Shown: positions 1 through 46,247, numbered from the stretch's first letter. The stretch: 64,000 nucleotides of DNA from Glandiceps talaboti (GCF_964340395.1 NC_135559.1:10431259-10495258); one strand, 5' to 3'. The notes: generated from the sequence alone by a model not told the origin. Made by a program: numbers and translations.

Positions 1-1691
1 CTGCGCAAATAGAAAAATATGAACTATTTCCCACGGTCACTTTTTTTTATATAATTCTATTTTGCAAAGTTATCATTCGGTTAACGTTGTTATTAATCTT
101 TTATTCAAAATCAATTTAACTTGATTGGCGTGTTTTAAATGCATTTGGAATGATGCCAGCTTATCATGCGAAATAATTGTGTCAAAATATGGCAGAGAAA
201 CAAGAAGGTCCTAATTGTTTAGATAACATCATACTTTTTGAGTTTAAATTTTGTCTTTTTCAAAAATAAATAAATAAATAAATAACTAATTACATAAATA
301 AATAATTACATAAATCATAATATAAAACCTTTCAAAAAGGTCAGAGTTGTGAATAAATAGGAATCAGCCTTGACAGTTGTCACATAAATTCGAATTACTA
401 CAAGGTCAGTCGTCTGCCACTTACTTTAACTGATACTGCAATGAGTGAAGCGACCTATCATACAGTCCACTAGTTTGACACCGACGGCGTTTGTTACCTT
501 GTTGAATGTGCTGTACAATGACATACAGTAGTTCGTGGTCTTATTTGGTAATGTAAATTGTAATCATGACTGCCAACATTCCTAATTACCATATCGTGAA
601 ATATACACAACGGTGCATTGTGTGCATAAATTAATTATTTACCCTCTCCAAAAGTAAACATGTACAGAGGATTATCAAGGGCATGCATGAAAAAAATGAA
701 ACTTGTAGCATAGGATTTGACAGAACTTATTTTTGATGCACTAAAGAGAAATATATTGTATATCCCTGGAGGTACTACAATATTGGAATAAGGTATTTAC
801 AGTGATGCATGAAAAATGATTTTTTTTCTGTACGTGTGTTTTCATGGTGTTCGTAACAGTATTAGTAATCCATCAATGTTCTCCCCATGATAGAGGAAGC
901 ACATATGCATAGTTGAGACCATCCTTCCAGCCACCAGGGCTGCCATGCTTGACAGGTTTCTGTTATCTTTCAAACGGATTATGCAATCCTTTTAGGAATT
1001 TTCACCTTAAATGACACTAAATGTAAGAAAATTGGTCATCCTAAATTTGTATGTTTTTGATGAGCATAAGTAAGTGAGAATATTTGTCGGTGTTGAAAAC
1101 ATGCATACACTCTGCTAATTATATTGTGCAAATTAATCAAATTAATTTTTAATGATGTGCCTTCCTTGCGATCTATACTATAGTATAATATAATGGATGA
1201 ACATGAGCATAATTGTTCATATTGTCTAAATATAACACACTCTACAGTCTTTACCTGATGCTGTGCGAGAAAAGAGACAAATGCAAATTTGATAACAAGA
1301 TATCACAGACAATAAGCATCTATAAGCGTATATCCCACCTGTCAGCCATCTTATAATTGCACATCGGCTTTCAATTCATGTTGTTGGTGACATACAGTAT
1401 TACTCCGCTAAGGACGACTGCAGATTAAGGAGATCGTGGAATATACAGTTATTTAGGACAAAAACATCTACGATCATAGTTCTTGTTTCCAGAAAATGTG
1501 CTTTAATGTCAATACTGTGCCATGGAGTGTTGTGCCATGCCTGCGTGGTTGTGCATGTGTTTGGAAGGGGGTAATGATGGTAGTGGTATTTATGTGTTTG
1601 TGTGTGTCAATCGATGTGAACTGTATAAGGTGTTGGTATACCAATACATAATTATGTTTGATAACTTACTTTATTTGTTAATTTCATATAG
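1..1691. other. 5' flank, no gene seen
   Basis: AT-rich non-coding DNA with no open frame of note and no recognisable domain. The first coding exon of the CAP gene is preceded by a good 3' splice site (pyrimidine-rich tract ending in AG at 1690-1691), so an untranslated first exon and the promoter probably lie in this stretch or beyond its left edge. I could not place them. Confidence 0.5.
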
Positions 1692-1716
1692 ACGTTCTTG
1701 AAGAAAAACATCAAAT

Positions 1717-4205
<2,489 letters not shown>

Positions 4206-7200
4206 AATTGTTTTACGTCACTTCCGTGTCCTACGCCATATTAGGCAATATCGCCATATTGGATGAAGTGATTATAGAAAAAGACACTGTAGTCGAAGAA
4301 TTTCCAAGTTTATGTACGAATTTTCTCAGATCTCAAGTACAGACGATGGGAATCAAAACTTTCACTTCATTCAGTATATTTCTTCAAACGAAAAAGCCTT
4401 TCTGTCATCTCCAAAAGATAGCCGATAGTGGCATTATTGAGATTCTAGTGTAGCATATGTTTTGTTTCTGTTTCGTGAGCGTTCAGTACTGCAACATTTT
4501 ACTTTATACATGAACCACTTAACAAAAATATAAACTGCACTGAATATAATCTGCCATAGAAGAATTCTAGTCAATATAAGTGAATTTTTTTAGGTGGTAA
4601 CGTGTGTATATTTTATTAGTAGAAAGTTAGAGAAAATTATCGTAGAATACTATTACGTAACCATGACAACGGTTTGAGAACCAATGAAGTAAATACTTAG
4701 GTCTAGTCATAGGCCTACGCAAGTTATTTTTTACCAGCTGTCATATATATGTAGTTTTTATATGAATATCCCACATTCCCATTCCCAGTATTGTTTTCAG
4801 ATGAACTATATGACATTATTTGACCTGTTAAAGGCCAATGATTCAATCCCATATTCTTGCATTAGTGTTATCTTGTTCGGTGTCACCATGAAGTTTACGT
4901 AATATCGTAATTTTTGTTCTGTATCAACTTTTTTCAGCTGATCTGCCAGACATCTTTTGCTCACCCAGATTTTAAGCATTAAACGAACTGGGCCTGTATG
5001 TTTTTTTTAATGTTAGTTACTATTCGAGGTTTGTTGTCTTTTTCAACTGGTATTGTCAGCATAAACATGCGCAATGTAGCCTCTAGATAAAGCCCTCTAG
5101 TGACAACAATGTTAAAAGTTGAAATTCCTATATACGCTGATTTTCATATCAATGGAAAACTTCATGTGCATGTGTCACATGTAACAATGCTTACTGATGA
5201 TTATCGAGGCTCAAGGGAATGATTCCGATCGCTGTCAAGTAGACTTGTATCGCTAGGGGGCGCAATACAGACTCCAAGTCAGTTGAAATGACCGAGGTAT
5301 ATTATTGCAGATTTCATGTTTAAACATTATAGTAGAACAGCATTATTTTTACCAGCGATATAGATTTGATGATCAGCACAAGTATTATATCGTACTTGTT
5401 AGTCTGCTGTAAAATTCAGGTATATTCCAAAAAAACATTTGGTATTTTTTGTTTAAACTTTGACCAAAACTGACAAATCTTACTAGTTGAAGACAGAGAA
5501 GCTTAGTATCTCTACAACTCTTAAGAAAACATTTCTCAAATAAAGTTTTTTTTTGAAGAAAAACCATTCTTTTTGGCTGAAACATCAATTCTCTCACTAT
5601 CTGTCTGCATTTCTTGTAACATCTTTTCACGTTTGTAACAATGGTGATTGCAGCACAGTTACAGATCATAGAATATTTATTGCTGTTGTTGTATACACGG
5701 GCGATGGTGGAGCTTGTTTTGACCATGGATGTATTAATACATCCATGGTGTGAGACATGATAATTCAAAGGGAAAAACAAGAAAAAGCACTATCAAATAA
5801 ACAGAGGATACAGTAATTTACTTTGGATGGGAGAAGATGCAATGTACCTCCATACACAAGGGTCTATTCAAATGGCAGGGTTCGTAGCGACAACGACAAC
5901 GCCCAACGTCGCATGCGTGTGCATTACTTTTGCACGCGCGTGCGCATTTATCGAAGTGTCAGAAAATGGTCTGTTTTGTTTTGATCAACTCCTAACAGAT
6001 ATGTTTTTATTAAACTATTCTTTTTTATACAGATATAGCAATGACCCCTGCAAAATGTACAAGCATATAATCAGTCGATGAGAAATATGTGGACATAAAA
6101 CTGACCTGTTTGTAAAGCACGGACCACTTAATGCTAATTAAAGAATAAGAAATGAGTCAATAAACTAAACAGTGCATAATAACTCATGTACACTGAAATC
6201 TTTCAAATATAATTTTGAATACTTCTGATTTCATTCTTTAAAAATCTCTAAGGTAAAGGACGAACTGACCTTGTTTTAGAAGGTAGGCTTTTCCATAAAA
6301 ATAGTGCCCTCGAAGGAAAAGGCACGCTGGCTATATAAGTATATATACTCGGTTCTGACATTGGGATACCCAGTGTTAAGACATACAATGAAGGGAATAT
6401 GAAAATTGCTATAGAATGACCATATATGTGCATTGTAATCCATGCAAATATACATGAATGTGTGACTTGACTCTGTAGCATTGGCAAAAAACTTAACTGC
6501 TAACAAACGGCAACATTTTTGACAAATAGAGAAGGCACTCGTGGTAATGTTAGTGATACTTGCAAATTTGCCACCATACATTTATGTTTGTCCACAAACA
6601 AATTCACTCATGGTTTTCAAATTGAAGGTTTGTTGTTCATTGTGCACGTCGAGGGAATATATTTACCAAACGTCTCTTATGACGGCGTTTGTTCTATTTC
6701 TGCAGTTCAGTTATTATAATGATCATTAATTCAGGAATTTATGATTTTTGTATTTAAATTATTCAACCAATAGCCATCTTGATTATATTGTTTATGATCT
6801 TGGAAGTATACATGCTAGTGGTAAAGTTAGTGACCTTATTAGCGTATTAAATTGAGTTCGAAAGCTCACCTCTTGACCCCTCTCAATTGCAAGCCACTTG
6901 CGTCACACCTAAGAATCGAGTTCTTAAACCTGCAAGTGGCGTATTCCTACTTACTGGCAGTGACTCAAAACAGTGACGGCTACAACCTTTTTCTTCCTTT
7001 GAAAAAAAAGTACAGAAGAAGAGTTCATACATATTCGACCACACCTGTCAACCCTACCCCAAGACGTGTCTTTCTGAGGCAAACATACCTGAGGTCACCC
7101 CGTATACGAATAATACATTAGCGTGTGATGAAAGCTGACTGAGGCATAGTTCGTATTGCGCTTTGATTCGAATTGAATAGATCGTTGTTTACCCTCTGTG

Positions 7201-7346
7201 AATACATTCCGTCAATTGATGAATAACACAATTGATATAAGCAGAAGCACAGAGCGCACAAACACAATTTCGACGAGACGTTAACCACATTGGACCGCCC
7301 TTTAAAACCAGTCTGTTCTCCAACGAGTGCGATTGTGGTGTTCAAA
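4206..7346. other. Intergenic region between CAP gene and propeller gene
   Basis: Contains the 3' UTR of the CAP gene and the promoter/5' UTR of the next gene. No domain was recognised. It includes a perfect 28-bp palindrome at 5722-5749 and a CpG-rich inverted repeat (arms about 5911-5923 and 5931-5945). Short open frames here have no coding signature. Confidence 0.6.
5722..5749. repeat. Perfect 28-bp palindrome
   Basis: The bases at 5722-5749 equal their own reverse complement with no spacer. The arms read ACCATGGATGTATT and its complement. No longer inverted repeat surrounds it, so it is not the tip of an obvious foldback element. Confidence 0.9.
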
Positions 7347-35767
<28,421 letters not shown>

Positions 35768-36751
35768 ACTATTATGAAAACTCTTGACCTGTTATAATAA
35801 TTAAGGTAAACATGGAGACACAATGCAGAACATATGTAAATCAATTTTTTGTTACTCAACTATGTAAACAAGTATCAGCTGCATATCATGATTTATATTG
35901 GGGCCTTAGGTATCGGCGTTGGCTTCGTTTAGATAACAGTTTTAAGTGCACATTTAGGAAGAAACGACAACCACACATACTCTCAGAGTGTTCAATGCTA
36001 ACATCTATAATTACATCAAAAATACGAATACGTACAGAAAAATACTCCATTCTAATCGTAGATGAATATCAACTTGTTAGTGTGCTTCGATGAATTAATT
36101 AATGACTTATACCAAGTGTGTAAATAATTCAATTCTAATACATCTGTTAAATACAATAAAATGTAACGTTTAATTCAATTTACTTCAAATGAATTCTGAG
36201 TTTCGTCGACATGGGATACAGTGGTCTCAAAATCTCAATTCAGTATGTAACGCTTCAATGAAATATATACTTAATAGTTGTAGTAAACTCTGGAAATTTC
36301 AATGTAATAACAATCTATAATTTCAATCTTTATTCCACTATAATTGTTCTAAAAGTCTTAATTCACAAATTAAGACATTTAAACTCATCGGTTAAGTATC
36401 AATGTATCAGAATAATTAGAAATCAGTAGCTTGTAATATTAAACTAAGAAATTAGGGAATACAAAAAAATTAAGAATGGGCTTATTCAAAGGTACTGGAA
36501 AACTTATTCATTGACAGATAAACTATGTTAAGGATCAGATACAAAACCCCCAATAAATTTAATCAATTATTCAATGAAAGTAATGTATTCAGTTACAATA
36601 TAATTAATTCGTAGTTCAAATCAGCTGTATGAAGAATCAAATACTTACTTGTCACTGATAATTCATTAAACAACTACCCGATAAGTATCACTTCGTTGCA
36701 TTCATAGACACATAGAGACACAGTATAATACCATTGATTTCTTTTACAATG
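35768..36751. other. 3' UTR and AT-rich spacer before the tandem units
   Basis: Begins with the 3' UTR of the propeller gene (AATAAA at 36155-36160), then AT-rich DNA with no domain or repeat that I recognise. The duplicated linker starts at about 36752. Confidence 0.6.
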
Positions 36752-36934
36752 AAGTAAATGCGTAAGCATACTGGTCATTTAAATCAAATATCATGCAATA
36801 ATATATAAGTTATAGCTACTCCAATGAAAAGAATAGGACATCAAATTACTTGACTTGATATATTCAGGATAACGGAAATACACAATACAGAATTATTGAT
36901 ATGAACAGATAGGTTCTAACAAGAACACCCAAAA

Positions 36935-37430
36935 TTGCCAAGGATACATTCTACAATTCCGAGGAGGCAGCTTCGTAGTCTTTCTTCGTCATACTATTCT
37001 ACATCAGTACTGTGCATTCAACGCTATACTGTTGTAGTTAGCAATTACCATTCATTGTCCGGAATTCGTCAGGTTCAACAGTTAGGCGACTTCACCAACA
37101 TTCACCTTCTAGCTTTCGAATTCCATACGACATGCATATTATATGGTTCCAACATTTATACAATATACATGAACACACCATACAACCCTCAGGAAGCACT
37201 GGCCAGGTTCTTGGTACAGCTGAACCTTGGTACAACTAACTCGCCCAGTTCCCAGACCAATATTTATAAATACATATGGCTCGGTGGAGAGGTTGAAATG
37301 TTTCAGTCTATGTCGGCCTTATTTGCAAACCCAAGAGAAATGTTTTCAGAGTTTAGGTGTGACATGCACACCTAGGCTGTTAATGAACAACAGGCAGTAT
37401 AGCGAAACACTTTGGGAAAACAGTATTTGA
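36935..37430 (+). other. Unassigned duplicated block in linker, copy 1
   Basis: Shared with 52890-53400. An open frame starting MPRIHSTIPRRQ is similar in both copies for about 70 codons and then shifts. In copy 2 another frame ends coherently with NNRQYSETLWENSI and a stop; in copy 1 that tail is in a different frame. This looks like a decayed gene fragment, but I do not recognise the family. Confidence 0.3.
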
Positions 37431-37570
37431 TACTCACAGTGTATAGCTTATAAGGGCTCGTAAACAAGGCGAATAGTTGGTATTGTACTTATAACACTAT
37501 TATTATATTGCCATGGAGATAAGTTAAATATGTCGGCGTCGGGTTGTTTTCTCTACACGTGTACGGAATG

Positions 37571-37714
<144 letters not shown>

Positions 37715-40239
37715 ACAATGACCTCTAACAAGCTATTCCGATCAGGATATATTCCTAAACCTTCGTGAAATTCACATTTTTGTCTTCATTTTCATCAGTT
37801 GTTTTCTGACACTAAAATGGTGTTCAAGCCATACTGTGTAAAATAATGACAACCACGTACAATTCCACTTCTCATGCTAACCAGTCAACACTTTGGGGCC
37901 AATAGAAGAGTGTTAGGTATGTAAGGTATGCAAGACAACTGCAACTATTGCTCTTGCTCAAAAATAATAAAATGGAGAAAACTATCAGAAGAAACTTTAA
38001 CCTTGAGACCTAGCTCTACATAAAATAATCCAGTCTAATTCATAAATAACTGACATGAACATTATGTATTTTCACACCTGTTACATGTTTTATTTCATAT
38101 TCAAATTTCAAATATTATTTCCATATCAGAACCACTATAATTCTACTATCCATATAATGTGACCCCTTAAGACTGGCTTTTGGAACCGAAATCCATATAC
38201 ATGACTTGTTGTATACTGAAATACTGGTACTTCAAAGAGTAAATGGTAAACATGACTGCCCACCTGTGGAATATGAAAATGGTTTATCCCAAAATACTAA
38301 AAGTCTTAGAATATAAAGCCTGTTTCCTGTTAGTGCTTACAGCTCTGTCTGGTATAATCACGCTGAAACAAATAAGGACCCCTGAATGAGTCCTATTTTT
38401 GTGACATTTTGTCTAAGTGAAATAACTAACGTGCCACCGTGCAAACATCAAATGCAGACATCAAAACATTGGCGCCCACGTGTCTAATGAGTTTAGTTGC
38501 AATACGTTGAAGTGGTTTATTTCATTTGGAAAAAATGATACAAGTAATTGCGATAATTTGATCTTAAATTTTTGAATGTACAGTTTCTTATTGGTTTCTG
38601 TATGATTATATGAAAAGAGAGCCGATGAACACTAACATGGACATTACAATATGTTTTTGATGTTTTGTTGCATGGTCAAAGTTGTAATGAAAGTACAGCA
38701 TATCCAATATCGATAGAATTATAATTTCCTATGTATATTTGTTTTGGAGTCCATTTTTATAGGTGTTCCACACCTTTATGGACTACCTGACTATTGTCAA
38801 AGTGAAATAAATAAACAATTAATTACAATAGGTGAGTTTGAGTTTGTCTCTTATTAGAAGTGTCGTTTACAAAGTGTACAATATGTATCAATTGTATTTG
38901 CATTTTGTACAGACCTAAAGAGATAATGTTGAAGCATTGTGTTCGTTGTCTGTATTGACACCAACTGCTGCATGGTTTGAAAATGTTGTGTCTGGTAACA
39001 CTGGCTGATTATCACTTCTGTGAAACAATTTTGCATTTAGAGCCATGCAATTATTATAAACTCACTGAGTGATGTTTTCAAACGGAGAGAAATAGACTGT
39101 TGGCTAAATTATAAGGCTGGTGCATAGGCAGTACTTTCCAAACAACCATGATCTCGGTTGTAAAACGAGCAAAACATATACACTCTTCTCAAATGAGCCA
39201 TGATGATGAAATAAAACAGCAACGCGGCGTATTGCCACAAATGCTTCATGATTACTTGGCTTTATACTTAGTTATAAAAGGTACTCTTTATATACTGTCC
39301 ACCTGACATAAGTAAATATTTAGCAAAATGAAGACATTGACGCTATTCTGTTAAATAAATCGTCAAGTTAAAGGTACATGAACATTACTTGAACATTCGT
39401 TGTGTTCGCACATATTTTATTCAGCTTACTGGAATATGTTTCAGTTATAATTGTAGCAGGACAGTGACGTAAACCTATCGAACACGTTTTGAAAGTACAG
39501 GTTTGAGGTACATTTTTGAAAAGCGTCCTCCACAATGACGTGATGGTAGTGCTGAACAATCATTACCCAAAATTTTCCATTAGCATCAAGATATTGAAAA
39601 TATGCAAATGCGCAAACCTATTATATGGTATATTGGAGATGTTAGTCTCATTCCGAGGCATTTATCAATATAGAACAATCTTGGTGAGTTGTATGCTAGT
39701 GTTTAATTTCAGAGAAAAACTGTGTCAAGTTGTCCATGTCACGCCAAGCATTTTTGTTGCCAAACGCATCATGAAGCATTTGCAATAATAATTTTTTCTA
39801 AGGCGCCATCAATTAAGTTCTTTGTTTGCAGTCCGCGTGTGGGTCCGCGTAGGTTTGTTGGTAGATTTAGAAAAACAAGAACATAATTTCAAAATTTCCG
39901 AGGAAGGACGTATTTCATACTGTTGTAAATTAAAAGACCGTTCAAATATCTTCAGAATAACTACACCTATCTCTAGATAGTTGTTTAATACAACCAAACT
40001 TTACATTTTACCAATTGTGTATTTTATGTTTTTTCCCAGTCTACCTTGCACGTTTTGGGGAAATTCATGGGTCGGAAACAAAGTAGTTAATTGATGGACC
40101 TTAACATATACACACCAAAGTAATTAATTTTTTTTTGGTTACAAATAACATTTAAATTCACATATAACATGAAACATCATATAAAGATAATTAAATGATT
40201 CTGTAAACATACATCAGCTTCAATTTGTAATGGCATTTC

Positions 40240-41305
40240 ATTATCAAGATATTGAAGGTAAATATTGAATGATTCAATAACACAAGCCAACCAACAAGTA
40301 TTAGATCCGTTCATTTCCGAGGAGAGATTTTCATTAGGGCGCTTGCACTTAATGTGTCTCATCATAACGCCTTAGATATTATTGATTGGTCGGAACAATT
40401 GAGACACGTAAGTGTACGTGTACATTTTGATGGTACTTTCACTTCATAATGAAACTTCAATAGTCTGTTTCACTTAGAAAGGAGTAGAAAACTTGGAACC
40501 ATTTGTTTCCATATTTCAGCAATAAAACATTAAAGTTTGCTCACATACGTACTCGGTGGGGATCAGCATCTTACAATGGATAACTTTGTGAATTATTTCA
40601 AATCATTTCGTTGAGGGCGTCGATTTGAAATAATTTCACCACATTGAAGAACTATACCAAGGGCCAGTCAGCTCACGAAAATTATAGAATTAAGGATGGC
40701 CACAATTATAGTGTGATTGTAATACTTAAAGACTGTGATTGTACAAAATTATTTGCTTAGAGTGATATTCTTTGTAAATGAAAACTTTCATACTTATAAA
40801 CACTTATTGTAGGCACAGTGTATATATACTTATTATTCCAATTTTCTGCATACTTATTAATAATCATAGAAAACATGTGAATTTAAAATAGTCGTCACAG
40901 TATAGGGCATATGTAATTATTATTTCAAATTGTGTCACTAGGTTGATACTATAATGTAAAAAAAACATGTCTTCCTCAAAGATATACTCCCAATCCAATG
41001 TTTCAACTTACTAAATCATATTCTGATTTTATGACAAACGTGGCCAACATTCTGTTGAACTACATGTATGTCTGAAAGTTTTACATAGATTGGTTGAAAC
41101 TGGTCCTTTCATTGTATGAGGTGTACATGAACACTTTGAACATTTTGGGTAATTTCACCAATGTGGCCAATATTCAGTCATCAGTGCATGCTATGAAACA
41201 TGTAGACTAGTCACGTAGTCTACTATAGGGTGTTAAACTTTACACCTAAAATTGGCAAATGTTACAATGTTCACCACAGAGGGCGATATAGTGCATAGCT
41301 CTGCC
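40240..41305. other. Segment present in units 2 and 3 but not in unit 1
   Basis: Unit 1 aligns up to about 12710 and resumes near 13140, with about 0.4 kb of unrelated DNA between. Units 2 and 3 carry this 1.07-kb segment instead (56507-57572 in unit 3). No terminal repeats or coding content were identified, so either an insertion in the ancestor of units 2 and 3 or a replacement in unit 1 is possible. Confidence 0.6.
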
Positions 41306-41760
41306 AGAATTAGTGACGGTCACACATAGAAGGGACGTGCACATGTTGACTATAGCATCTGACATCGAAGCCAGGTTAGGCTGGTCATGAGCCAATGAAT
41401 GTTAGAGATACAGGTGATAATGGATGGACGCATACAAGTGAATGTAAAGTGCCAATTATACTGCGAAACATGTACACTTAGAAAGACAACTTGATATATA
41501 TCATTACGATTATGACAAATATGAATTACACACTTCAGATGTACATTATTGTTAGTACGTAATGTCTTAACCGATGTACATTAACTAGGCATTGATTTAC
41601 TTTAGCATTCACAGGTGCGCAAACACTGAACGGATAAAGGACTACACATGGCTACCCGACAAACTCAACAATCCATCAGTAAACCTACTAGGAAACAATA
41701 ACATAATATATTCTAGATACCACCTGCTTACTAGCATACATTCTGACTGCCTGCCTTTCC

Positions 41761-42129
41761 ACCTTCCTTCCTTCCTTCCTTCCTTCCTTCCTTCCTTCCT
41801 TCCTTCCTTCCTGACAGAGTGACTGAGTGACTCATTATCTCCCAACTTAGCTGACTGGCTGACAGACTGCTCAACCGAGCAACCCAGCGACCGAATGACA
41901 GACTAACTGACTGACTGAGTGACTGAGTTACTGACTAGCAGACTAACTAGCAGACTGACTGACTGACTGACTGACTGACTGACTGACTGACTGACTAACT
42001 AACTAACTAACTGACAGACTAAGTGACTGACTGACTGACTGACTGACTGACTGACTGACTGACTGACTGACTGACTGATTGATTGACTGATTGACTGACT
42101 GACTGACTGACTGACTGACTGACTGACTG

Positions 42130-42168
<39 letters not shown>

Positions 42169-42245
42169 GACTGACAGACTAAGAGACTGACTGAGTGACT
42201 GACTGATCGATGACTAACTGACTGACTGACTGACTTACTGACTGA
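41761..42245. repeat. (TTCC)n and (GACT)n/(AACT)n arrays, unit 2
   Basis: TTCC array at 41761-41813, then a long GACT/AACT mosaic at 41898-42245, the counterpart of 13568-13850. Confidence 0.95.
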
Positions 42246-44171
42246 CCAAAATAACACAAAGTGTCATACAAATGAATCGGCTATTTATCCATATTAGCTA
42301 TTTATGTTACGTCAACAGATCCAACGGACTGACGAACTAACTTTACTTGATAACACACCAGTTAACTGAAGAGTACCAAACAACAACGAAATATAGAGCA
42401 TGATATCCATTTTCTATGACTAGTTACAAAACAAAATATTACAAACAAGAGAGTTGCCAAACTAGCATTGTGGCTGACTACTTTAGAACAAAAAACAATC
42501 AAACTGGTGAATTTTACTAACCAAACAAGTTTGCAAATATCCTAATATAGCAGACAATTATTAACAAAACCAAATACACCAACTAGTAAGAACAAAGTAA
42601 CTGAACAATTTGAAAAATACAATACGACTGCAATAAGTCAATTCTGGTGGTTATATTAAAACAAACACGGGTTAAGTTGAACATTTTATAGAAGGTTATA
42701 CAGTATAATCCTGTGAGTTAACTAATGTCAACACTTTGGTCGATCGAATTTATCGAATCATGACCGAATCCATTGACTTTAACATCTAAAGGTAACATGT
42801 ATGTAATTTAACAGTAAAATGATCGAGAAAAAACCATTCGTAAGATATTTGTGGCCATGGTTGATTTATATCAACTCGGGAAGGATTGGTGAAAATCAAT
42901 TAATGTATTAATGAAAAAAGCGCACTTTATATGAATTAAGATGAAATGAGCTCATAGTTAGGCTAGAATCGAAAGAGTTGAATTCCACGCTTTCCGAATC
43001 TTGTTTTGGTACTTCGTGTTTTAACTATAATCATAATTCGTAAGGATTTGAGTATTTCCGTCTTTGAATACATAAAAATACTGTTTAGACGTCCGAGAAA
43101 CATATTACACACTTCAATACTTTCTTAACCAGTAATCAGGAACACTCACATAATTCGTTTTTACCCAAATGAGCCATGGGTCGTACAAATAGGCCAAATC
43201 CAACGGGGTGGTCGGACGTTTGGATGGGTAATACCATATTACATAGTGAATAAGAAGAAAACCCACAATTTACTTCACCTGGATAGGAGGTGGACCACTA
43301 AGAATTGAAATCAGAATATTTTCTTTTCATTTTTAGCAAAAAAATTGACAAACGCAACGAAAAAATACAGGTACGACAGGAGAAGGACAAAACGTGATGG
43401 TGAAGTAAAAAAGACTTGACAATCAACTGTGCTATATTGAAAATACTGTGATAAACAGTTACATAATTAAAATTAATTCACTGGATTTTTCGCCTTTGTT
43501 TAAGTTTTTTGTAACACTACACTACATGTTGTAGCATTAATGAAGTGCACCTGGCTGTAAATGGAGTATCATTGTTCCATCCGACAACCAATAATATTAA
43601 TATCACTGAAGTCTTGTAAAAAGTGAATAATCAGACACTATAGGCAACGTATTGAGGAACTTTAGATTTCCAAATACTTGGAATGAAAACAAAACACACG
43701 TTTCCTAAAGAACATTTTGACCATAATTTGCATGATTTATGATTCTCGGAAATTTGATGATTTTCAAAGACAGAAGTAGTAGTCTAAGAGCAATATTTTG
43801 AATCCGTGATTTGCATTAGTGGAGTTGATTTTTGATTTTTTGTTTTATTTTACTATAATATGTGGAAAGCTGCACATGTACGTTTACCCACAGGCGAGGT
43901 ACGTGCAGGGTGTACAATATTACGAGTAATTAATTTGACAAATCAGTTTCAAAAGAAAACAAAAAACATTCCAGTTGCAGCTAGTTCAATGTTAAGATTG
44001 ATTTCAGTATCTGAAATATGATCAAATCAAAAGTATTTCTAAACAATAATCTCTATATAGTGTATTCCTATCATATTTCCTTTTTCAATTAACTTCATTG
44101 TAACTAGCTATAGATCTGAAGGATAAACCATTCCAGTGGATGTCTTTCTAATAATGTCAAACTAATAGTAC

Positions 44172-46152
44172 TTAGTCATTGCCTTGACAGCAGGTACATT
44201 TTATCTTCGATAATTGAAACGCCATAAACAAAAATACTCCTTGAAGACTGTTGATGACAGAACATACAGAGCCTAAGTAAGGATCTTGAATGAAGCTATT
44301 AATCAAACATATACTCCAACTTAACCCTGTCATTATCGTTAACTTGATGCACAGTGGGATGTATTTCTTTACTTTCTTAATTTGACTTTGCTTCGTCATA
44401 TCAATTGTTGAATTGACAACGTTATACATAGTGAAGACAAGACAACACATATTGAAGAGAATGATAGCCACGATGGGACCATAGAAGAAGATATAAAGAG
44501 CAGTGGGATTTCCTATCCAACATAACTCAGAACCATAACCGACAGAAAAAGACGTACAACGGCAAAGATCAAGGGCGATAGCTAGGCCGACTACAACGGC
44601 CGGTGAAATCCATCCTATTAAACAGAATTTCATAAGAGCTCGTTCACTTCTAATAACACTAGCATACTTTGCTACAGAATAGAATGTACTGCAGACGTCA
44701 TAGTTGAGGATGGCAATCCAAACGAAATAAATCAACCAGGCATAGTGTTGTAAGGCAGCCAACGAGAAACAAAATTTAGGGAATTCATTCAGCCACATAC
44801 CGGACACAAATATACCCTGGGCTACTAGCAAAGCAATGGTCAAATTTAGTTTAATCTTACCGGGGAAATTGTGTAAAGTGGACTTCAAGAAATACTTAAT
44901 TATACCTCGTATCAAGAAGAGTATAGATGTAATGCAACATCCTAGGGTTGTGTATGCTGATAGCTGGTCGACGGTCATTACGTTATTTATACCAAGAAAG
45001 CATGCAAGTGCCATGGACTGATTTCGCAATAATATGAAAACCTCCGTGGAATACTTCATACTAGCAACTCTGAAAATCAGCCTTCTATCGATAATTTCAA
45101 ATTTAGTTCGATTCAGTTGAAAGATTCTTTCTACAGGACATTGATCAATAAATTTCCCAATCATAATAGATTCATTATTGGATACAGTTAGAGTTGGGTC
45201 GCTAGGTATTATTAGACCCGTGTAGTTGTTTGAAGGTGTAGAATATGAGCCGTTATTCAGAGACCCGTTAATCAAACGTACTTTATCGTGAATCAGAGAC
45301 TCGTTAATCAAACGCACGTTACTTGGAAAACTAACACTTTTCAAGTTGACTTGTGATTTACACCGTAATGATGTGGGGTCTAGACGCGTACCATTTTTAC
45401 ATATCAGGTTGTGTTTGAATAAATCTCCATACATGTCAACAAAGGTAACTGACACATCAGCATTGTGATTGATAGAGAAGAGCATGCTCAAAGAGTACAC
45501 TATTCTTGAAAGTCTTAAATCAACCCCACACACAGAATTATAAATGCCATTACATTTTGCGCAATGTATGTTTCTATAGTGATTTTCATATAATATTTCG
45601 TCGTGGACAATGGAAAAGTAAGAATGACACTTACTTCGCAACTCGATGAAATCTGTTAAATTCTTATCAGTAAACACACTGGAATGATAAAGTGTAACAT
45701 TACAAGAATCTATGTATGGAATACAAAATCGTGGCTTGGATATGGAACGGGGGAATTCAAATTGCATATAACATTGATGCATGTTTACTGATAGAAAGTC
45801 AATAAGTGAGGAGATATTCAAATCTTCATTTCCATGCCAGGAAGGATAGCTCCTGCATTGCCAGGATGTCTGCCAATATTGCACGTCTAGCTCATCCATG
45901 CCATTACAGGCTGCACAGTAGATGTTGCGGTAAACGATTCCATTTGGACCAGTTACCGGTATACCAGATCTTTCATAATCTGAAGAGGAATGTAAATAAA
46001 AACTCAATTATTACTCACAACTTGACACATTCAGTCAGTTACCCATTTCCTCGTATAACAAGACATTGTTGCTAGATTATCATTACATCTGCCATCATCG
46101 TCATTACCACCACCACCACCACCACCACCAACACCACCACCACCACAAACGC

Positions 46153-46247
<95 letters not shown>

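Larger units (their letters stand above)
37948..44171. other. Non-coding part of unit 2 downstream of receptor copy 2
   Basis: Aligns with 10348-15484 of unit 1 and 54070-60377 of unit 3. Includes 40240-41305, which units 2 and 3 share but unit 1 lacks. The stretch about 40180-41900 is almost base-for-base identical to 56440-58160. No coding signature. Confidence 0.75.

Noticed and set aside
40177-40365. Identical 62-codon minus-strand frame in units 2 and 3 (also 56444-56632)
   Set aside because: The identity reflects the homogenised non-coding tract. The frame is absent from unit 1 and has no domain or splice context.
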